NCBI GenBank assembly: GCA_017506865.1 | Contig: JAFCMP010000036.1 | Coordinates: forward strand, 248,001 to 312,000 | Source: Tribonema minus | Lineage: Eukaryota; Sar; Xanthophyceae; Tribonematales; Tribonemataceae | Direction of reading: 5' to 3' | DNA: 64,000 bases | In this document: piece by piece, positions 59,824 to 64,000 of the stretch | Layout of the letters: the number at the start of each line of letters is the position of its first letter | Position numbering within the stretch: the first letter of the stretch is position 1 | Notes under the pieces: model-generated | What the model was told of the DNA's origin: nothing | What the model saw: the letters and a program-made list of their open reading frames with translations, nothing else | Database searches by the model: none | Made by a program: the position numbers and the translations under genes

Positions 59824-62800
59824 ATGGTAGGAGCTGCAGGCGAACCAGCAAGTCGGGCTATGTCACCGGTCTTGCTGCCAAAACAGGTGCAGTCACCCAC
59901 GCGGTTGCTGAGGCCCTCTCTGGCGGACCTGGTCGGCAAAGAGGGGCTGAGCTATGCTGATGCCAGGAAACAGATCGCCAGGTACGTGCTTCTAATTTGT
60001 GTTTTCCATACTTTCCGCACGCATACATGTCAAGGCCAGCAGAATGGGGACTTACGGAACACATCTGGGTCTGAAATACTTTGAAGTCCACAATGAAGAT
60101 CATTGCACTACGAGGAGAGATTTAGTTGGTTGAGTCCAACACGGGAGGTTGGTCAACTTACTGGGCATAAATGGGTTCTGATGCGTTTTTGATACAAGGT
60201 GAAATGCACTATCTTTGCAGGAGCTTCAAGTCACCATACCTTGTGGTTGCATTCGTGATGGACACTAAGTGAGATGTGCTGAGTGTGAATCACAGTACAC
60301 TGGTGGCTGCCTGTTAGGCTGTCGATGCGGTGACGCCAGCATGATATGCTATACCGCTGTTGAACACGCGTATCATCGCTCGTGTCGCACTTTCCTCCAT
60401 GGCCGAACAACGCTGCAGCCATTGCAATGACGGATGGCATCGTGATGATCTTCATCGGGCCACTCGTGCGCATTTCGTTTCACGAAGAGGACGATATTGC
60501 GCTTTGTATCAGCAAATGAGGTTACACAACTGCTGCACAGGTACTGTTCCGACAGCTGGTCTTTCAAATCGGAATGCTTCACGCTCCGCAACAACGTGCG
60601 GCTGTGCTCTCACATAGTGTTGCACACTTGAATAATTGGTCAGCATGTACCTGAATAAATGCGCTGTACGCGAATTGACTTTGTGGCTTGGCGGCAGCAG
60701 CAGAGTGCAGCCGCAAATTGTGGGAGCAGACATGCGTTCGCTGCACACACGTCAAGTGGGGAAAGTACTCCTACCCGGTACAGACGCTAGCGGGACGCCA
60801 TACTCGGGGCGCACACACGATCAACGTGCCGTGAGCGACTGTACTAGCCTCAGCGACAGTAGAAGTTGTTACTTTAATGCACTTCAACTGGTTGATCTTC
60901 GAGTCGGACGCAATGCTGGCGCGTGTCGAGGTGCCAGCTCAACGATACCTCCTGCACGTGCGCTGCCCGGACCGGTGTGCTGTGGCAGTGGCCATGCTCG
61001 CATAAACTGAGTCGTGGCTTCGTTTTGCCCCCCCATAGCAGTGCAAGTACGTGGCTGCAAACGTGTACGACAATCTTCTTTGGGCACGTCTCAATACTCG
61101 TCAGACAGCATACGTGTGCAGGCACCACACACAAGCAGAGTTCACGACCAGCCCACTCCCGCGCCTACTCAGCAGCAGGGGGAGCGCCCCCTCTCGCTGA
61201 CGTCACCCTCGCCGTGCAGCAGGCATGCCCCCCCTTGCACTTCTGCCATGCACGTGTAAGCAGCACTCTGGCCCACTGCTTTGCATACCGTATAACTAAC
61301 TGCTCGCACCTCTCAGCAGGTACGCACATGAGCTCGCGCGGCACGCGTCGCAGCAGCAGCGCTCGGCAGCAGTGCTCTGGCGCGGCAGAACGCGACGTCG
61401 CGCCACGCAGACAGCCTCCCAGCCTAGCACCACCCACCATAAGGACAACCATCCCACTGCACGCAATTTGCGAGCAGATGTGCGCACGAGCGGCACGTCG
61501 AGCGCACGCACGCCGCCGCGGCAGCTCTCCGACGCAGCAGATCGTGAGGTTGCGCCACGCAAAAACCCTTTTAGCCTAGCACCGTACTACTGCATGAATG
61601 AAGTTCTCGCACCGCGCGCAACTCGCACGCAGGTACACGCAAGAGCGGCACGCCGAGCGCGCGCGCGCCGCCGAGGCGGCGCTCCGGCAGCAGCAGGACG
61701 CGACGTACGCGCGCGACGTCGCGTCGCGCGCCGCCACGTGGGGCAACCCCACGACCGCCAACGCGATCGAGCGCCTGCACGCGCGCGACAGGGAGGACGC
61801 CGCGCGCGCCGCGCTCATCGCCAACTCCACCAAGGTATGTACGGGACGCGCATACGATGTTTGCATGTACAGATGTACTTAAAGTGTACAGAAGTATAGC
61901 ACATGTGCCAATGTATGCAGACTTTACTTCTGTGTTCTGACAGGGAGGACGCCGCGCGCGCCGCGCTCATCGCCAACTCCACCAAGGTGCGGGACGCGCG
62001 TACGATGTGTGCGTGTACATATATAAACATGACTCTACGTGTCTGATGTGTGTAGACCTTGCTTCGGATGTAATTCCATATCTGACACAGAGGATGCCGC
62101 GCGCGCCGTGCTCATCGCCAACTCCACCAAGGTACGGATGCGCATACAATGTGTGCATGTGCATGTATACTTCACCGATCCATTCACTCAGCACGGCATG
62201 CAGCACATGCCCAGGACCCCGGCATAAATGAGTGACGTAAGCTAGGGGCCGCAAGTTCACTTCACCGCCCCCTCCGTTTCCCGCTCAACCCCTCGCTCAA
62301 GCGTACCACACTGAAGTACATGTAGCAGTATGTGATGTATAAGTAGACCATACTTCATATGTGTGTCTGGCGGGGCGGATGCCGTGTGTGCCATGCTCAC
62401 CGTCAAGTCAACCCAGGAATATCTGCAGTCAACGCCGCCACTTCTAGCTCTCGAAGTACAAGCCATTTGTAATGAAGAGAGGGGGTGGGGAGGATGTACT
62501 TGGTTGTTCTCTGCTGTAATCATGGTTCTCCAGCGCGCCGCCATAGCAGCGAGCGCGGTGAGCCCGAGCAGCTGGCGGCAGCGCTCAGCATTTGCATACA
62601 CACCGCCGCCACTGAAGCACGGGCATGCCGCGGCGCCTGAAGCCAGTCGCAGGTAACTTTCCTGCATCTGCTCGTCCAACGCACGAGGTCAACACACAAA
62701 TATGAATCATGCGTCTATGTGAAGCGCGTCTCAGTCGGCCCCTCTGCGCTGGGTTATTCCCATTCCCTGCCCCGCAGCGCAAGGCCGGCAAGCGCGAGGC

Positions 62801-64000
62801 GCAGCTGGCGGCGGAGCGCGCGCGCCGCGACGCGCGCGCGGACGCCGCGCAGCTGCTGCACGGCGTGCGGCGCCTGCTCACCGCGGGCGTCCTCGACCTG
62901 CCGCAGCAGGGCCTCGCGGCGCTGCCGCCGGACGTGTCCACCACGCTCGCCCTGCAGGTGCGCGCCCCTGCCTCACACGTACTCGTGTTGTGAGTGCTTC
63001 GCGTGAGGACTTGGCACAACGATCACCGTGCTGAAAACCTGGTGTCGTGACGCGCTGAAACTAGTGTCGTGACACAAAGTTCAGCATACATGAAGTGCAT
63101 GTTGAAGTACAGACTTGAACTACATACTTGAAGTGCTCTGCTGCCGCGGCAGGGCCTTGCGGCGCTGCCGCCGGACGTGTCCACCACGTCGCCCTGCAGG
63201 TGGGCGCACCTGCCCCATATGTGCTCATGTTGTAAGTGCTTCGCATGAGGACTTGGCACAACGGGCCGTCGCGCTGAAATCAGTGCTGTGAAGCAAAGTT
63301 CAGCGTACATACTTGAAGTTCATGTTCAAAAGTACATGCTTTGAAGTGAATACTTGAAGTACATACTGCAAGTGCTCTGCTGCCATGGCGGGGCCTCGCG
63401 GCGCTGCTGCCGGAGGTGCCCACCATTCTCGCTCTGTAAGTGCTCCAATGCTGCCCTTGTAACAGTACTTCAAGCTTGCATCGTTTATTCCTTTGAGTCT
63501 TTGAAGGGTCCATGCCTGCCTTCGCTGTGCAGCGCATGTGTCGCGGAAGCGTGACCTGTAGGGCCTTCCTTGCGCACAGTAGGAAGCATCGGTGCCCTGG
63601 GGCTCTGTGATGCTCTAACCTTTCAGCTTATCCATCCCCCAACGCTGTTTGCCCTCAGCGCAGTGATCTCCAGCAGGTTCGCCTGCCTTCCAACATGTGC
63701 CGCCTGCGCTTGGTGGCTGTGTGGCCGGGCGACGCTTCATGCAGTGCCACAGCTGCCTGCTTGTGCGCGTCATGGCAACGTAACACTCGCGTCATAGAGC
63801 AAACATGGGGTCAATGGCTCACGTGCACTGAAGTTGGTGTCCCCACCACAGTTGCGGCGCAAGCTCGACGCACAGCCGCCACACACATGCCCTGCTGGCG
63901 GCGCTGAGTTTACCCCATGAGCGAGGTATTGAGGCTGCCTCCAATACGTGAGCACTGCTGCCACACCCCCATTTGTGCCCACCGCTTACCCTTCGGCAAG
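59824..64000 (+). CDS. Charged coiled-coil protein, 3' end beyond window
   Basis: Function not recognised. Exons 59824-59981, 61633-61834 and 62778-62957 join in phase to 180 residues, and the gene continues off the window. The N-terminus reads MVGAAGEPASRAMSPVLLPK. From about residue 40 the sequence is a highly charged helix rich in Ala/Arg/Glu (QERHAERARAAEAALRQQQ, then LAAERARRDARADAAQLL), typical of a coiled coil. A less charged segment follows (TAGVLDLPQQGLAALPPDV). It may be cytoskeletal or flagellar, but that is only a composition-based guess. Exons 2 and 3 are each surrounded by echoes of themselves. Exon 4 was not found before 64000. Confidence 0.68.
61318..61572 (+). repeat. Two acceptor-side echoes of coiled-coil exon 61633
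   Basis: Units at about 61318-61440 and 61455-61585 both carry GCGCGGCACGCGTCG/GAGCGGCACGTCGAGCGC, then GCAGCAG, then GACGTCGCGCCACGCA/GAGGTTGCGCCACGCA, then CCTAGCACC. They resemble the exon at 61640-61730 plus the intron before it. Diverged but collinear. Confidence 0.72.
61938..62140 (+). repeat. Donor-side echoes of coiled-coil exon 61633-61834
   Basis: GAGGACGCCGCGCGCGCCGC through ACTCCACCAAGGT is repeated at 61944-61989 (almost perfect) and 62090-62133 (few changes), each with an AAG/GT donor and the following GGGACGCGCATAC-type intron. A third, worn copy may lie at 62376-62417. Confidence 0.92.
62958..64000 (+). other. Intron or 3' part of the coiled-coil gene at the window edge
   Basis: Apart from the echoes described I see no exon with confident borders. 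Several TACTTGAAGT motifs occur between 63065 and 63375. Confidence 0.4.
63138..63442 (+). repeat. Two donor-side echoes of coiled-coil exon 62778-62957
   Basis: CAGGGCCTTGCGGCGCTGCC through GACGTGTCCACCACG, followed by a GCAGGTG donor, at 63150-63202. A more diverged copy lies at 63388-63442. The intron after the exon (TGTTGTAAGTGCTTCGC, GAGGACTTGGCACAACG) is repeated with the first copy. Confidence 0.9.

Overview
This window is nuclear DNA of an intron-rich eukaryote. Almost every gene is split into short exons (35-700 bases) with GT-AG borders, and reading frames join only after splicing. Exons of the larger genes are very GC-rich (alanine, arginine, glycine codons), while introns are nearer balanced and hold short telomere-like TTAGGG/CCCTAA runs in both orientations. 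TTAGGG-type repeats, a secreted L-type lectin with FN3 and IPT/TIG modules, and an archaeal-type STAND ATPase would fit a protist or alga, for example a stramenopile (brown or yellow-green algal lineage) or haptophyte. The lineage is an inference with low confidence. No bacterial operon, CRISPR array, rRNA or convincing tRNA was found.

Layout. 341-11369 (+): EH-domain protein, start uncertain, stop certain. 13191-34673 (-): an 18-exon secreted protein of 998 residues, with every exon phase agreeing from signal peptide to stop. Its 6.95-kb intron contains a whole opposite-strand P-loop ATPase gene (19548 to about 21426 or 22045, +). 34957-36434 (+): small two-helix membrane protein of unknown function. 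37415-39236 (-): NAA60-like N-acetyltransferase, complete. 39663-47648 (+): HEAT-repeat protein, 10 exons, complete. 48448 to about 49104 or beyond (-): unknown multi-exon gene. 49105-53783: poorly resolved. 53784-56902 (-): sepiapterin reductase, complete. 58183-59580 (-): intronless unknown protein of 465 residues. 59824 to beyond the window end (+): charged coiled-coil protein, partial.

Three gene pairs are divergent over 243-426 bases (34673/34957, 39236/39663, 59580/59824), so they probably share bidirectional promoters. The genes do not form one pathway.

The most striking structure is not a gene. At 17 or more exon borders, 20-120 bases of exon together with the adjoining intron are repeated once to four times inside the neighbouring intron, often with the splice site kept. 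I call these exon-border echoes. They occur at donor sides, acceptor sides, both sides of one exon, and even at a stop codon. They look like tandem duplications that straddle exon-intron borders. Other recurring marks are C-homopolymer polypyrimidine tracts before acceptors, three GC-AG introns with the same GCAAG donor start, and a dispersed near-palindrome of the form TACTTCAAGTA.
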